A DNA stretch of 64,000 nt, taken from contig NZ_AP019655.1 of assembly GCF_009938205.1 (NCBI RefSeq), forward strand, positions 1,426,001 through 1,490,000, read 5' to 3'. The DNA is from Vibrio panuliri (GTDB lineage Bacteria; Pseudomonadota; Gammaproteobacteria; Enterobacterales; Vibrionaceae). Numbering within the stretch: position 1 is the stretch's first letter; each line of letters starts with the position of its first letter. The translations under genes were made by a program, and so were the position numbers. The notes beneath the pieces are model-generated. The model did not search any database. It was not told the origin of the DNA and saw only the letters and a list, made by a program, of their open reading frames with translations. This document shows positions 16,863 through 26,600 of the stretch, in pieces.

Positions 16863-18887
16863 TTAGTGTTGCTCAGTGGCCAGTTCACACACCCGTTTTT
16901 GCACCAAAGGTGGTGCTGGCTCATAGTGACTGAGAGACATATTAAAACTGCCCTCTCCACCAGTTATCGAGCGTAAGCGGCGCGAATAGTCTTGCAGTTC
17001 ATTAAGAGGAGATTTTGCCCTCAACAGAGTGAAATTACTGTCTATCGGCTCCGTCCCTTCTATCAATCCCCGGTTGCCTGATAAGTCACCAGACACGTCA
17101 CCAACGTTCACCGTTGGGATAGACAATTCCATCTGCACGATAGGCTCCAAAACAATGGGATCAGCATTTTTGATCGCATTGAGAAAAGCTTTCTTACCCG
17201 CGATAACAAACGCAATCTCTTTTGAGTCCACGGAATGATATTTACCATCGTAAACCGTCACTTCGACATCCTTAATTGGATTACCCGAAATCGCCCCTTC
17301 CTCGAGGGCTTGAACAATCCCCTTCTCCACCGCAGGAATAAGCGCAGTAGGTATAGAACCACCGACAACTTTATTGATGAACTGGAATCCCGCCCCTCGC
17401 TCTAGTGGTCGCACTCTCAGTTGTACCTCACCAAATTGCCCAGCTCCACCACTCTGTTTTTTGTGGCGATAGTGCCCTTCCGCGGGTTTGGTTACCGTCT
17501 CAAAGTACTCCACGCTTGGCTCGCTGGTTTCCACCTCCAACTTGTAGACATTCGCCATTTTCTCTAATGCAATTTTGAGGTGAAACTCACCTTGCCCGCT
17601 TAAGATCGTTTCATTGGTGCGTGAGCGATGCTCAACCCGCAACGAAGGATCTTCACTGACAATTTTATTCAACACATCACCCAGCTTTTGCTCATCTCCA
17701 CGTTTCATTGGGCGTAAACACAATGAATACATTGGGTTAGGGAAATTGAGTGTTTTAAGTGCCACGCCATCTTCATCATGTGAGTCATGCACGATAGAGT
17801 CAAATTCAAGCTCATCGACTTTAGCTAGCACGCAGAAGTCTCCCGCTAAAGCCTTGGTGATTTCGGTACGCACCTTACCTTGCAGTTGATAAAGGTGACC
17901 GACTTTAAATGCTTTATTACTCTCACCAATATAGAGCTGGCTACCTACATGGATCTCTCCTTGATAGACCCGCAAATATGCCAATTTACCCATGTAAGGG
18001 TCGACGCTGATTTTGTACACATGGGCCACACTATGCTCTAAGGTCTCACAATTGACCTTAATCATCTTGCCATTTTTCTCTAATAACGGAGGATTCCCCT
18101 CGTTAGGCATCGGCATAATTTCCGTCAATGTTCTCAGCAGTAATTCAACACCCGCCCCCGTTTGTGCCGACACAAAGCAAATTGGCACCACATGTTCGGT
18201 TCTAAGCGCTTCCTCAAACGGGTCATGCAACTGCTCAGGCGTCAGTTCTGATCCCTGTTCAAGGTAGAGTTCCATTAACTCTTCATCCACTTCTATCACT
18301 TGATCAATCAAGGTTTCATGTGCCGCTTCTACACTTGAAATGAGCGTATCTTGCTCGGTTTGAGGTTCAAAGTAACAATCGACAACACTTTTCCCGTCCG
18401 CTGAAGGTAAGTTAATCGGCAGACAGTTGTCACCGAAATGCTCAACGATGTTCTCCATTAAGGCTTCAAGTTGACTGCCATGATTGTCGAGTTTATTGAT
18501 GATGATCATCTGACACATATGTCGCTCTTTGGCAAACGCAAAAATACGCTCAGAGGTTTGATTTATCGGTGCTTGTGGGTCGATGATGAGTGCGGTGGTT
18601 TCTACCGCAGGAAATACGCTGAGCGTACGTCCTAGCAGTTCATTTTGTCCGGGAGTATCAATGATATTAAGACGGTGTTGATTCCAACTGAGCGCGACTG
18701 GCGTCGCTTCGATACTGTGTTGGTACTGAATAGATTGGTCATCAAAATCGGTAACGGTATCCCCTTTTTCTACGCATCCTAAATGGGTGGTTGTCTGGCA
18801 GGTATAAAGCAGCTTCTCAATTAAGGTTGTTTTACCAGTTCCCGTTTGGCCGACAAAGGCGATGTTGCGGATCTTATTGATAGGCAT
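16863..18887 (-). CDS. Elongation factor G-like GTPase (FusA paralogue)
   Basis: 674 residues from ATG 18887, chosen for its strong SD (AGGAGG, 5 nt away) and because G1 follows directly. G1 is GQTGTGKTT, G3 IIDTPGQNE, G4 NKLD. EF-G domains II-V follow, with YRHKKQSGGAGQFGEV in domain IV and AKSPLNELQDYSRRLRSITGGEGS near the end, as in EF-G-like PRK12740-type proteins. It is a ribosome-associated or regulatory translocase paralogue, not the main EF-G, which normally sits in the str operon. Role unknown. No partner gene is adjacent. Confidence 0.88.
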   Translation of the reverse strand: MPINKIRNIAFVGQTGTGKTTLIEKLLYTCQTTTHLGCVEKGDTVTDFDDQSIQYQHSIEATPVALSWNQHRLNIIDTPGQNELLGRTLSVFPAVETTALIIDPQAPINQTSERIFAFAKERHMCQMIIINKLDNHGSQLEALMENIVEHFGDNCLPINLPSADGKSVVDCYFEPQTEQDTLISSVEAAHETLIDQVIEVDEELMELYLEQGSELTPEQLHDPFEEALRTEHVVPICFVSAQTGAGVELLLRTLTEIMPMPNEGNPPLLEKNGKMIKVNCETLEHSVAHVYKISVDPYMGKLAYLRVYQGEIHVGSQLYIGESNKAFKVGHLYQLQGKVRTEITKALAGDFCVLAKVDELEFDSIVHDSHDEDGVALKTLNFPNPMYSLCLRPMKRGDEQKLGDVLNKIVSEDPSLRVEHRSRTNETILSGQGEFHLKIALEKMANVYKLEVETSEPSVEYFETVTKPAEGHYRHKKQSGGAGQFGEVQLRVRPLERGAGFQFINKVVGGSIPTALIPAVEKGIVQALEEGAISGNPIKDVEVTVYDGKYHSVDSKEIAFVIAGKKAFLNAIKNADPIVLEPIVQMELSIPTVNVGDVSGDLSGNRGLIEGTEPIDSNFTLLRAKSPLNELQDYSRRLRSITGGEGSFNMSLSHYEPAPPLVQKRVCELATEQH

Positions 18888-19453
18888 AGGGCCTCCTTGC
18901 AAATGACACGTTGAACACGATTGGCTGATTAGCGCCATCGGTTCCAAGTTAAACCTGATTTCAGGTAACAAACGGCATTAAGTGGGCGGGATTACCGCCC
19001 TATCGTCTGCCATGTCATTTTTCGGATCACCCCATGCATATCACCACCATGACTGAAGGTTTATGACTCCTCATCTAAGCATGGCTCAATATTTCACCAA
19101 TTAATGTGATTAATTTCATTCTATCCGCGAGAGGAAGGCAGCCATTGCCAAGAATGATACATTGATAGGATCTCGGTTAGATGTTCTCGTTTTTGAGAAG
19201 AGCAAAAACGAAAAAAGCCCACCAAATGGTGGGCTGGTCGTTGATACCAAAAAAGTCGGTGAAAAGGCTGGTATCAGTTGTACATCTCGCAAGACGCGAC
19301 CAAAGATACCCGAGTAATCTCTAGGCTAACGGGTAACAATAACAACATCGGTATTCCTTTGAGCGACTAACATTGACTTGGGGGGGAAACAAAGATGGCC
19401 GCTCGGCGTTGTTGCGTTGGCCCAAGCATCACTGAGTCTTGGGCATCTGAGCA
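18888..19453. other. Long non-coding interval downstream of manA
   Basis: About 566 bp. It holds the start region of the EF-G-like gene, a hairpin GCCCAAG/CTTGGGC right after the manA stop (19420-19444), an inverted pair GATACCA/TGGTATC (19243-19275) and a strong minus-strand terminator at 19209-19236. There is no ORF of note. A 3'UTR-derived or free-standing small RNA ending at that terminator is possible. Confidence 0.5.
19209..19236 (-). terminator. Terminator of the mngA-mngB-manA transcript or of a small RNA
   Basis: Stem AGCCCACCA / TGGTGGGCT followed by TTTTTT on the minus strand, about 220 bp beyond the manA stop. Confidence 0.85.
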
Positions 19454-20647
19454 TCAGTTAAAAGCACGTGCCAAAGTGCCTAATCCAGAATATCGATAGA
19501 CCTTAGCACGATTGCAAACAAAAGCAGACTCACCCGCAACAAGGGTGATTTCTTCACTACCACCACTTAGTGTTGCTTGACCTTCAATACAGAAAATAAT
19601 CTCTGCACCACGCACATATTGCACTTTCGCCTTGGCATCGAGCGTCATGATCTCAAAACCGAAATCATCAACTGGGATCGGATAACCGAGCTTATTTCCG
19701 CTGCTAAACGGTGCCAGCTTGATGTGGTCAGCTGAAATTGAGTGGAACTGAGTATTGGCGATAAGCTCTGCCACATCCATGTACTTCGGCGTCAAACCTG
19801 CACGCAGCACGTTGTCAGAGTTCGCCATTATTTCCAAGCCAGTACCTTTTACATACGCATGCGGCGTTTCAGCATGGAGGAACATCGCTTCACCTGGTTC
19901 AAGCTCCACCACATTTAATAGCAGCGGTGAAAACAGACCGATATCATCGCTATACCCTTGGCTAAACTCTCGAATGAGATCAAACGCTTCCCGTGCTAAT
20001 GCCGTTTTAGCGGGCCGTTCGATTCGCGCAATAAGTTCAGCGATCGCTTGCTGCTTTCTCTCGCCGGTAAGGTTCATCACCACAGAGAAAAACTCTGCTA
20101 AGCCTTGCTCATTGGGTAAAGCACTTAGCGCATCAATTTCATCACGCAGCGTATCAATTTCTGCTTGTTGAAACAGTGCCACAATCTCTGCTACTGGGCG
20201 AAAACCATTCATCGCTTTGTAAAACGTTAACGCGTAAACCAACTCAGGCTTATGGTTTGCGTCTTTATAATTTCGGTTCGCCGCATTTAACTCAATGCCT
20301 TGCTGGTTCTCTTTCGCAAAGCCTGCCATCGCTTTCGCTTTACTTGGGTGAACTTGCACTGAAAGCGGTTTTTCCGCAGACAATACTTTAAATAGATAAG
20401 GCAGTTCGCCAAAACGTTCCGCCGTATACTCACCCAACACGCCTTTAGGATCTTGCGCGATGACCTCAGACAAAAGCTCACCGCTTCCCGCTACTTTTGA
20501 GCAGCCATTTGGGTGTGCGCCCATCCAGATTTCAGCTTGAGGTTGATTGTCTGGGTTAGTGATGCCAAATAGCTCACCCATCGCCGTTTTACTACCCCAA
20601 ACATAATTCTGAATCACGTTGTCGAGTTTAAATAGTGTTTTAGTCAT
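19454..20647 (-). CDS. manA: Mannose-6-phosphate isomerase, class I
   Basis: A 397-residue zinc enzyme that interconverts mannose-6-phosphate and fructose-6-phosphate. Zn-site segments are visible: LSVQVHPSKAKA (Gln and His ligands), then LHAETPHAYVKGTGLEIMANSDNVLRAG with catalytic residues. It is the third gene after mngA and mngB and would pass the mannose-6-phosphate released by MngB into glycolysis. The gap to mngB is 83 bp and contains an intrinsic terminator-like hairpin, so its expression may be lower than or separate from mngAB. Confidence 0.95.
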   Translation of the reverse strand: MTKTLFKLDNVIQNYVWGSKTAMGELFGITNPDNQPQAEIWMGAHPNGCSKVAGSGELLSEVIAQDPKGVLGEYTAERFGELPYLFKVLSAEKPLSVQVHPSKAKAMAGFAKENQQGIELNAANRNYKDANHKPELVYALTFYKAMNGFRPVAEIVALFQQAEIDTLRDEIDALSALPNEQGLAEFFSVVMNLTGERKQQAIAELIARIERPAKTALAREAFDLIREFSQGYSDDIGLFSPLLLNVVELEPGEAMFLHAETPHAYVKGTGLEIMANSDNVLRAGLTPKYMDVAELIANTQFHSISADHIKLAPFSSGNKLGYPIPVDDFGFEIMTLDAKAKVQYVRGAEIIFCIEGQATLSGGSEEITLVAGESAFVCNRAKVYRYSGLGTLARAFN

Positions 20648-20681
20648 AGTGGAATCTCTTTCGAGCGTGTGGAAGAGGAAT

Positions 20682-20719
20682 AAAAAAGCTCAGCACATCT
20701 ATGAGGCAATGTGCTGAGC
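20682..20719 (-). terminator. Intercistronic terminator/attenuator between mngB and manA
   Basis: Perfect 11-bp stem GCTCAGCACAT / ATGTGCTGAGC, 10-nt loop, then TTTTTT on the minus strand, 34 bp before the manA start. Confidence 0.8.
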
Positions 20720-20730
20720 AAAGGAGGCGA

Positions 20731-23370
20731 TTAGAACTTCACTAAGAATGACTTAGCTTGGCATGCTTTCAAGCTGCCAAAGCTTGTCTGCGCTTGAGAT
20801 TGCGCTAGAGGCTTCTCATCCATGCTCACTTCTTGCCATGCGCTTACCGCTTGAGTAAAGCAAACACTATCTTCTAGCTCACCCGTTTCTGCTGGGTTGT
20901 AGACACGAATCACAAGGCCTTGCTCATCTTCCGCTTTCTTCAGCACGCTCAACACTGCGCCACGTTGCTCTTTTTCAAGCAAGCTGTACGTGAGAGGCTT
21001 ATCTTGCTCACCCACATTTAGCTTCATCGCGTTGTATGGGATCTTGTTGTAACACTTTATTGGAGTGACGTTGTCACGAGATTCAGCCATAATGTTCGCA
21101 CTGATGTGATCACCTTGGTAACCAAACAGGCTGAAGTTACACACTAGCTTGCCACGCGTTTGCGAGTCAGGCGTTGGGATCTTAATACCTGAAGGACGCC
21201 CCGGACGCAGCAGTAGTTCTTCTTTACCCAACGTACCAACACCGCGTAGCAGCGTTAGAGCAAACGTGTCGCGCTCTTGGTTGTTTTGGCTTGAGATAAT
21301 TTCAAACTCACGCAGACCATTAGTCATTAGCGCCATACCGCCAGCCGAGTTCTCAACCGCGGCAAAGTTCATCAGTTGGTAAACCGGTACTGGCGCTTCT
21401 TTCCAGCCTTCTTGTTCCCATACTTCCATGGCAGGATCGTTGGTTGAACGAGTGATCAAACCAAACTGGTTATCCGCTACCACGGTTTCAGAAACAAATG
21501 GCGTCGGGATAAGCACACGTACGCGGTGATCATCAGCTTGGTTATCCAGCTCCATGCGAACTTCAATACGGCGGCTACCTTGTTTTAGTACCACTTGGCA
21601 ATCGACGTCTAGGAAACCATTTTGACCTGCACGCTCTTCACGCTCTTGCAGGTTTGCAGGGACAGACATGCGTAGCTTAATGTTCGCAACCGATTGGAAG
21701 CCTTCGTGTTTGATTTCTGTTTGCACCTCAAACTCATCGGAATAGAGTAGCCATTCTTGGCGTGATGGAGAGTAATCGTATTCGTCACCATCATCGGAGC
21801 CATCTTCGATACGCAGCGCTTGGTCGTAAGTGTGTAGCGTCTCTTTGTCGAAAATCGTTAAGGTACCGTTCGCGTTCACATTGATGCGGTAAAAGTCGTT
21901 CTCTAGAACGTGTTCACCCTGCTCTGCCACTTTTTGCGTGCCTTTGCTGTGCGCTTCAATATGCAATGTCGTGAAGCCCATTGCTGGTACTGTATGTTTA
22001 AACTGGATGTCATATTCGATGAACGGGTCGTAGTTACCGTAGTGAACGATCTGACGGTCAATCTTACCTGGGTCAATCACGCGTTGGTCTTGAATAAAGT
22101 ACTCAATCGCGTTGCCGTTATCATCAAACAGATTAAATTCATTAGCACGTAGAGTAATCGTGGTATTGATCACCTCTTCACGCGCGTATGGAGATAGGTT
22201 GAACAGCGCTAGCTTGTCACAGCCTTCGCGCGCTGGCATATGGTCAACAATCTTACGTTTGTAGAAGTTGATTAGGTTGGTCGCCATATCATCGGCAAGG
22301 ATGTAACGGTTTAGGATTTCAGCGTGTACTTTGTCTGAGCAGCAGCAGCCAATCGAGTCATGAGCGTGGTTCTTCATGCTCTCTTTCCACATTTTCTCAA
22401 TCAGACCGTGGTGGTATTCAAAGCCTAAGCTCCAAGCGATAGACGCAAGCGGCTCTAGAATGTTGACGATCTTATTCTCAACTTCTGCGTGGATCAGTTT
22501 GATGTCCATACGAGTTGATGAAATCGTGCGGTGAACACGCATGTACTTGCCGTCGTTAAACTCACCTTTTACTGTATCTAGTTGATCGCGCAGCGCTTCA
22601 ATACGCTCAAACACTTCCTCGTAACGGCTCATCACAAACTCGCGATCAGGGTAGATTTCGCGCAGCTTGTCCATCACTTCAAAAATGTCTTTTTGAATTG
22701 GCATTTGGTCGTGACCGTTTGGCAACAAAATGTCTTTCGTCACTGATGGCTTTTCAAGCACAGGGAAGTATTTGTCTAGGCGGTCGCGCAAACCTTTTTC
22801 ATCTTGAGGTAAGTATTTACCAATCGCATAGCCCAGTGGTAGCACTTGTGCAGTCACTTCACTGCCATCGTTTGATTGCCATACGAACTCGGTTTTATCT
22901 GTACCATGACGCTCAGAACAGCCACGCCAGAACATCGCGCGATTGATACCAAAGCCGTTGTAAATCATAGGTAGTTGCGAGCTCATTGAGAATGAATCTG
23001 GTAGGTAACCAATCTTCATTACTTCACCAAACTCTAGGCAGTCACGAATACCGTAAAGCATATTACGTACAATGGATTCGCCAGATACTTGCATGGTATC
23101 CGTTTGTGAGTACCAAGGACCGATAATCAGTTTGCCTGCTTCAACTAGGGCTTTAACGCGCTCTTTGTTCTCTGGTTTGATCGCGAAGTAATCTTCTAGT
23201 ACTGCGGTTTGACCATCCAGTACGTAGTATTTGTATGCAGGGTCAGTTTCTAGACGCTGCATGATCTCTTCCATATTGTTTACCAGAAGAATACGTGACT
23301 CTTCAGTGGTGAAATACCATTCACGATCCCAGTGCATGTGTGGAGTAATATGAACGCGTGATGTAGTCAT
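20731..23370 (-). CDS. mngB: Mannosylglycerate hydrolase (GH38 alpha-mannosidase)
   Basis: An 879-residue glycoside hydrolase 38. The N-terminal catalytic domain opens with THITPHMHWDREWYFT-like residues: HMHWDREW holds the metal-binding HxxWD motif. GYLPDSFSMSSQLPMI carries the aspartate nucleophile. KNHAHDSIGCCCSDKVH supplies further active-site histidines. Beta-sandwich domains follow. With the adjacent mngA PTS gene this is MngB, which cleaves 2-O-(6-phospho-alpha-mannosyl)-D-glycerate to mannose-6-phosphate and glycerate in the cytosol. Length equals E. coli MngB (about 877). Confidence 0.93.
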   Translation of the reverse strand: MTTSRVHITPHMHWDREWYFTTEESRILLVNNMEEIMQRLETDPAYKYYVLDGQTAVLEDYFAIKPENKERVKALVEAGKLIIGPWYSQTDTMQVSGESIVRNMLYGIRDCLEFGEVMKIGYLPDSFSMSSQLPMIYNGFGINRAMFWRGCSERHGTDKTEFVWQSNDGSEVTAQVLPLGYAIGKYLPQDEKGLRDRLDKYFPVLEKPSVTKDILLPNGHDQMPIQKDIFEVMDKLREIYPDREFVMSRYEEVFERIEALRDQLDTVKGEFNDGKYMRVHRTISSTRMDIKLIHAEVENKIVNILEPLASIAWSLGFEYHHGLIEKMWKESMKNHAHDSIGCCCSDKVHAEILNRYILADDMATNLINFYKRKIVDHMPAREGCDKLALFNLSPYAREEVINTTITLRANEFNLFDDNGNAIEYFIQDQRVIDPGKIDRQIVHYGNYDPFIEYDIQFKHTVPAMGFTTLHIEAHSKGTQKVAEQGEHVLENDFYRINVNANGTLTIFDKETLHTYDQALRIEDGSDDGDEYDYSPSRQEWLLYSDEFEVQTEIKHEGFQSVANIKLRMSVPANLQEREERAGQNGFLDVDCQVVLKQGSRRIEVRMELDNQADDHRVRVLIPTPFVSETVVADNQFGLITRSTNDPAMEVWEQEGWKEAPVPVYQLMNFAAVENSAGGMALMTNGLREFEIISSQNNQERDTFALTLLRGVGTLGKEELLLRPGRPSGIKIPTPDSQTRGKLVCNFSLFGYQGDHISANIMAESRDNVTPIKCYNKIPYNAMKLNVGEQDKPLTYSLLEKEQRGAVLSVLKKAEDEQGLVIRVYNPAETGELEDSVCFTQAVSAWQEVSMDEKPLAQSQAQTSFGSLKACQAKSFLVKF

Positions 23371-23486
23371 AACTGTATTACCTATTGAGCGATTTACTTA
23401 GTCAGTAAAGAGACTCGAAATTTGAAATTTGAAAACTTGGTGAGGAAGCCTTATCAGGCAATACTGCTTCACCGGCAGTTAGCATC

Positions 23487-23509
23487 AGGACACAGTTACC
23501 CTGTGTCCT
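23487..23509 (-). other. Intercistronic hairpin between mngA and mngB
   Basis: Perfect 9-bp stem AGGACACAG / CTGTGTCCT with a 5-nt loop and no T run, in the 152-bp gap. It may act as an mRNA processing or stability barrier. Confidence 0.6.
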
Positions 23510-23522
23510 GTGCGATTAAGCG

Positions 23523-25463
23523 TTAGTTTGAAGTCGCAACCTGAGCGTCAAATTGACCCTTTTTTATCGCGTGAGCTCGCCACGCAATCAGCATTGCCGT
23601 AGAAATTGCGGTACCGATTAGAGCAGCACCAAGCCAGATAGCACCGGCACCGAATGCACCGATTTCAGCGCTGTAATCGAGTAAGAATAGCGATACGATA
23701 CCCGCGCCCGGCGCTTGTAGACCGATACCCGCCGCACCTACGATGGCACCACAAACTGCAGAGCCGACTAGGAATGAGCCGATAACACGGACTGGATCTT
23801 CAATCGCCATTGGAATTGCACCTTCCGTGATACCCGCAAGGCCGAGTAGCCAAGTTGACTTGCCTGTTTCGATTTCAAAATCTTTAAACAGACGAGGACG
23901 TAGCATGGTTGAGAAGGTCACCGTAAAGGCAGATACCATTTTTACTGAGGCGAAGATTGCGTATGGCGCAAAGTTACCGTTCGCCATTGCACCCACACAG
24001 AATAGGTAAGCTGCTTTATTGATTGGACCGCCAAGGTCAGACGATACAAATAGACCGATTACCGCACCTAGGATGATGGCATTAGTACCAGACAGACCAT
24101 TAAGGAAGTCAGTCAATCCTTGGTTAAGCCATGCGACAGGTTTACCCACCACAAACAGCATCAATGAACCAACGATCAAGGTGCCAAGTACTGGGTAGAG
24201 GTAGAAGGTCAAGAAACCATTAAATGCAGGGCTAACGCGAACATTCTCTTTCACCCAGCGCATAAAGTAGCCCGCGAGCAAACCACCAGCGACGCCCCCA
24301 AGGAAGCCTGCCCCGATTAAGTTCGCCGCAAGACCTGCCGCAAAACCTGGGCCCAATGCTGGTTTATCAGCTAAAGAGTAAGCCGTGTATGCTGCGAGTA
24401 CTGGCACCATTAGTACGCCAAGTAGACCACCACCAAGTTTACGATACATGTTCAACCAGCTGCCTGCTTCGTTATACAGCGCAAGCATTTCTGGGTTGAT
24501 ACGTGAAAGCAGAACCGCAATCGCCAGCACCGTACCACCCGCCACAATCAGTGGCACAGCAAACGAGATACCAGAGAGCAGCGCTTGTTTAACATCGGTT
24601 TTCCAAGAGTTGCGTTTCTTCGGCGCATCTGTTGCAACCGTACGCTCGGCACCAGAGCCATTTTTCGCCGCTTCCAACGCTTCATTTAGAATGCGCTCTG
24701 CGTGTTTGATTGGCTCAGCAACAGGCACTTCAACGCGCGGAATACCGTTAAAACGCTCTAGCTCTTTAATCGCAACTTCTGCCGCAAATACGCAAGCATC
24801 GGCTTTGTTCAGTTGCTCAGCCGTTAAGCGGTCTTCAATACCATTGGCACCTTGTTTCTCAACATGGACATTGATACCAAGCTTCTTACCCGCTTTTTCA
24901 AGATATTCCGCTGCCATATAAGTATGAGCAATACCAGCAGGGCATGCCGTTACACAGACGACCGTCGGCGCATTTGTATCTAAGTTGTCTTGTTTTTCTA
25001 CGACTTCATCAGGCTTGTTAAACAGCGCAAGAAGTTCATCTGTCGTCGTCGCGTTGAGCACGGCTTCGCGTACGTCGTCATCAACGAGTGTGGTGGTTAG
25101 CTCTGTAAGCAAGTGCATATGCGTAGAGCCAGCTTCAGCATTTGGAATCGCAATCAGGAAGATCAGATTAACATCTTCATCCTCATCCAAACCTTTCCAT
25201 TTCAAATCTTGTTTCAAAGTGGCAACAGCGAAAGCGGCTTCTTTTACTGCATCAGTTTTGCCGTGAGGGACAGCCAGACCTTCACCTAAAGCGGTTGGCC
25301 CTTGTTCTTCACGCGCAAATACAGCGTCTAAATATTGTTGTTTGTCATGCAGTTTGCCTTGTTGATCTAATTGTTCAGCAAGCGCACGAATCGCTTCGTC
25401 ACGACTATTAAATGTCGTTTGTAAGTTAATCAGCGATGGGTGGGTTAGAGAGGTTAGATTCAT
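23523..25463 (-). CDS. mngA: 2-O-mannosylglycerate-specific PTS transporter, EIIABC
   Basis: A 646-residue fused PTS permease of the fructose/mannitol class. EIIA occupies residues 1-150 with the phospho-histidine at 67 in AVPHGKTD. EIIB starts near 167 with the active Cys174 in VTACPAGIAHTYMAAE. EIIC (about 285 to the end) has eight or more hydrophobic segments including GITEGAIPMAIEDP. It imports and phosphorylates mannosylglycerate, a compatible solute of marine algae. Its identity over other fructose-type PTS rests on the mngB, manA and mngR neighbours. Confidence 0.92.
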   Translation of the reverse strand: MNLTSLTHPSLINLQTTFNSRDEAIRALAEQLDQQGKLHDKQQYLDAVFAREEQGPTALGEGLAVPHGKTDAVKEAAFAVATLKQDLKWKGLDEDEDVNLIFLIAIPNAEAGSTHMHLLTELTTTLVDDDVREAVLNATTTDELLALFNKPDEVVEKQDNLDTNAPTVVCVTACPAGIAHTYMAAEYLEKAGKKLGINVHVEKQGANGIEDRLTAEQLNKADACVFAAEVAIKELERFNGIPRVEVPVAEPIKHAERILNEALEAAKNGSGAERTVATDAPKKRNSWKTDVKQALLSGISFAVPLIVAGGTVLAIAVLLSRINPEMLALYNEAGSWLNMYRKLGGGLLGVLMVPVLAAYTAYSLADKPALGPGFAAGLAANLIGAGFLGGVAGGLLAGYFMRWVKENVRVSPAFNGFLTFYLYPVLGTLIVGSLMLFVVGKPVAWLNQGLTDFLNGLSGTNAIILGAVIGLFVSSDLGGPINKAAYLFCVGAMANGNFAPYAIFASVKMVSAFTVTFSTMLRPRLFKDFEIETGKSTWLLGLAGITEGAIPMAIEDPVRVIGSFLVGSAVCGAIVGAAGIGLQAPGAGIVSLFLLDYSAEIGAFGAGAIWLGAALIGTAISTAMLIAWRAHAIKKGQFDAQVATSN

Positions 25464-25490
25464 AACGTTTGTCCCATTGTCACATTATTC

Positions 25491-25510
25491 ATTGTTGTCC
25501 GTACAACAAT
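25491..25510. promoter_or_regulatory. Palindromic operator candidate upstream of mngA
   Basis: ATTGTTGT-N4-ACAACAAT, 28-47 bp upstream of the mngA ATG in the mngA/mngR divergent region. A weaker ACAA-N4-TTGT copy lies at about 25613-25624. The likely ligand is MngR (inference). Confidence 0.5.
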
Positions 25511-25721
25511 GAGACCAATAATACCTATTAAATACAAATGATCCGCGATCCAGATCTCATTTGAATCAATAAATGTATTAATGTTGTATTGTTTATTTTC
25601 AAAATAGACAAAACAACTACTTGTCATATTGAAGTGAATTCGTATGATACGGTTAACTATAGCGTATATAAACACTGTTCCAAGATTAGAGAAGTAACGG
25701 ACCAGTGTAAGAGAGGTCACT

Positions 25722-26441
25722 ATGGCACGACTGCCAATGTATCGACAAATTGCTGATGCCATTCGCGCCAAAATTAGCTCTGGTGAATACAAAGTGGGCA
25801 ACGCACTGCCAACTGAAGCGCAATTGCGTGAAGAGTTCTCCGTCAGTCGCGTCACTGTACGCCAAGCGCTTAAGCTGTTGGTCGAAAACGATGAGCTTGA
25901 GAGCAAACAAGGTAGTGGGACTTACGTTAAAGAGAGCAAAGTCAACTATGACATTTATCAGCAAAGTAGCTTTGCTGAAAAGTGGTCACACCTAGACTCT
26001 GTCACTCGTAGCGATGTACTCGCGTTTGAGATCCGTAGTGCCTCACTCACGATGGCAGAACGTCTAGATATCTGTGAAGGTGATAGAGTCTTCTATGTAA
26101 AGCGGGTTCGCTATGTTGATGAAAACCCAATTACGGTAGAAGAAACTTGGTTACCAACTGAGATGTTCCCCGATCTCACCTATCAAGTGATGCAAGGTTC
26201 AAAATACGAGTTTATCGAAAATCAAAAAGGGCTCGTCATTGATCGAAGTGAACAAGAAATCATTCCCGTACTGCCACCAAAAGAGATCGCCGAACTACTT
26301 GGCATTGACCCAGCACAACCGATTATAGAGAAACGTACCCGTAGCCATTTAATCGATGATACAATTTTCGAATACAGTCGAAACTATTTTAAATCAAGCG
26401 ATTACAAATTCACGCTGGTTGCAAAACGACATCGTTCATAA
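25722..26441 (+). CDS. mngR: GntR-family repressor of the mannosylglycerate operon
   Basis: A 239-residue GntR/HutC-type regulator. The winged helix at residues 1-70 has RQIADAIRAKISSGEYKVGNALPTE and VSRVTVRQALKLL. A UTRA ligand domain fills about 85-235. It is divergent from mngA, as in E. coli where MngR (FarR) represses mngAB. The effector is probably mannosylglycerate or its phosphate. Its last codons are followed by a weak hairpin at 26530. Confidence 0.88.
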   Translation: MARLPMYRQIADAIRAKISSGEYKVGNALPTEAQLREEFSVSRVTVRQALKLLVENDELESKQGSGTYVKESKVNYDIYQQSSFAEKWSHLDSVTRSDVLAFEIRSASLTMAERLDICEGDRVFYVKRVRYVDENPITVEETWLPTEMFPDLTYQVMQGSKYEFIENQKGLVIDRSEQEIIPVLPPKEIAELLGIDPAQPIIEKRTRSHLIDDTIFEYSRNYFKSSDYKFTLVAKRHRS

Positions 26442-26529
26442 ATTCTGACTATTTGTGTTCAGCGCGGCATCGAGATGCTCTGATCGGTAAACTCTATCGT
26501 GACGAGACGCCGGCCAATACTCAAATAGA

Positions 26530-26552
26530 GAGCCAGTTAGATTCGCTGGCTC
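26530..26552 (+). terminator. Weak terminator-like hairpin after mngR
   Basis: Stem GAGCCAG / CTGGCTC with a 9-nt loop; only a poor T run (ATCTTC) follows. Confidence 0.45.
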
Positions 26553-26600
26553 ATCTTCGATGAACGACAATAAGCTTGAGTTTGTTGGCAAGGATAGGAA

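Noticed and set aside
16863..18887. Main elongation factor G or a tetracycline-resistance ribosomal protection protein
   Set aside because: It is not in a str operon and its motifs match EF-G-like paralogues; no tet-type evidence.
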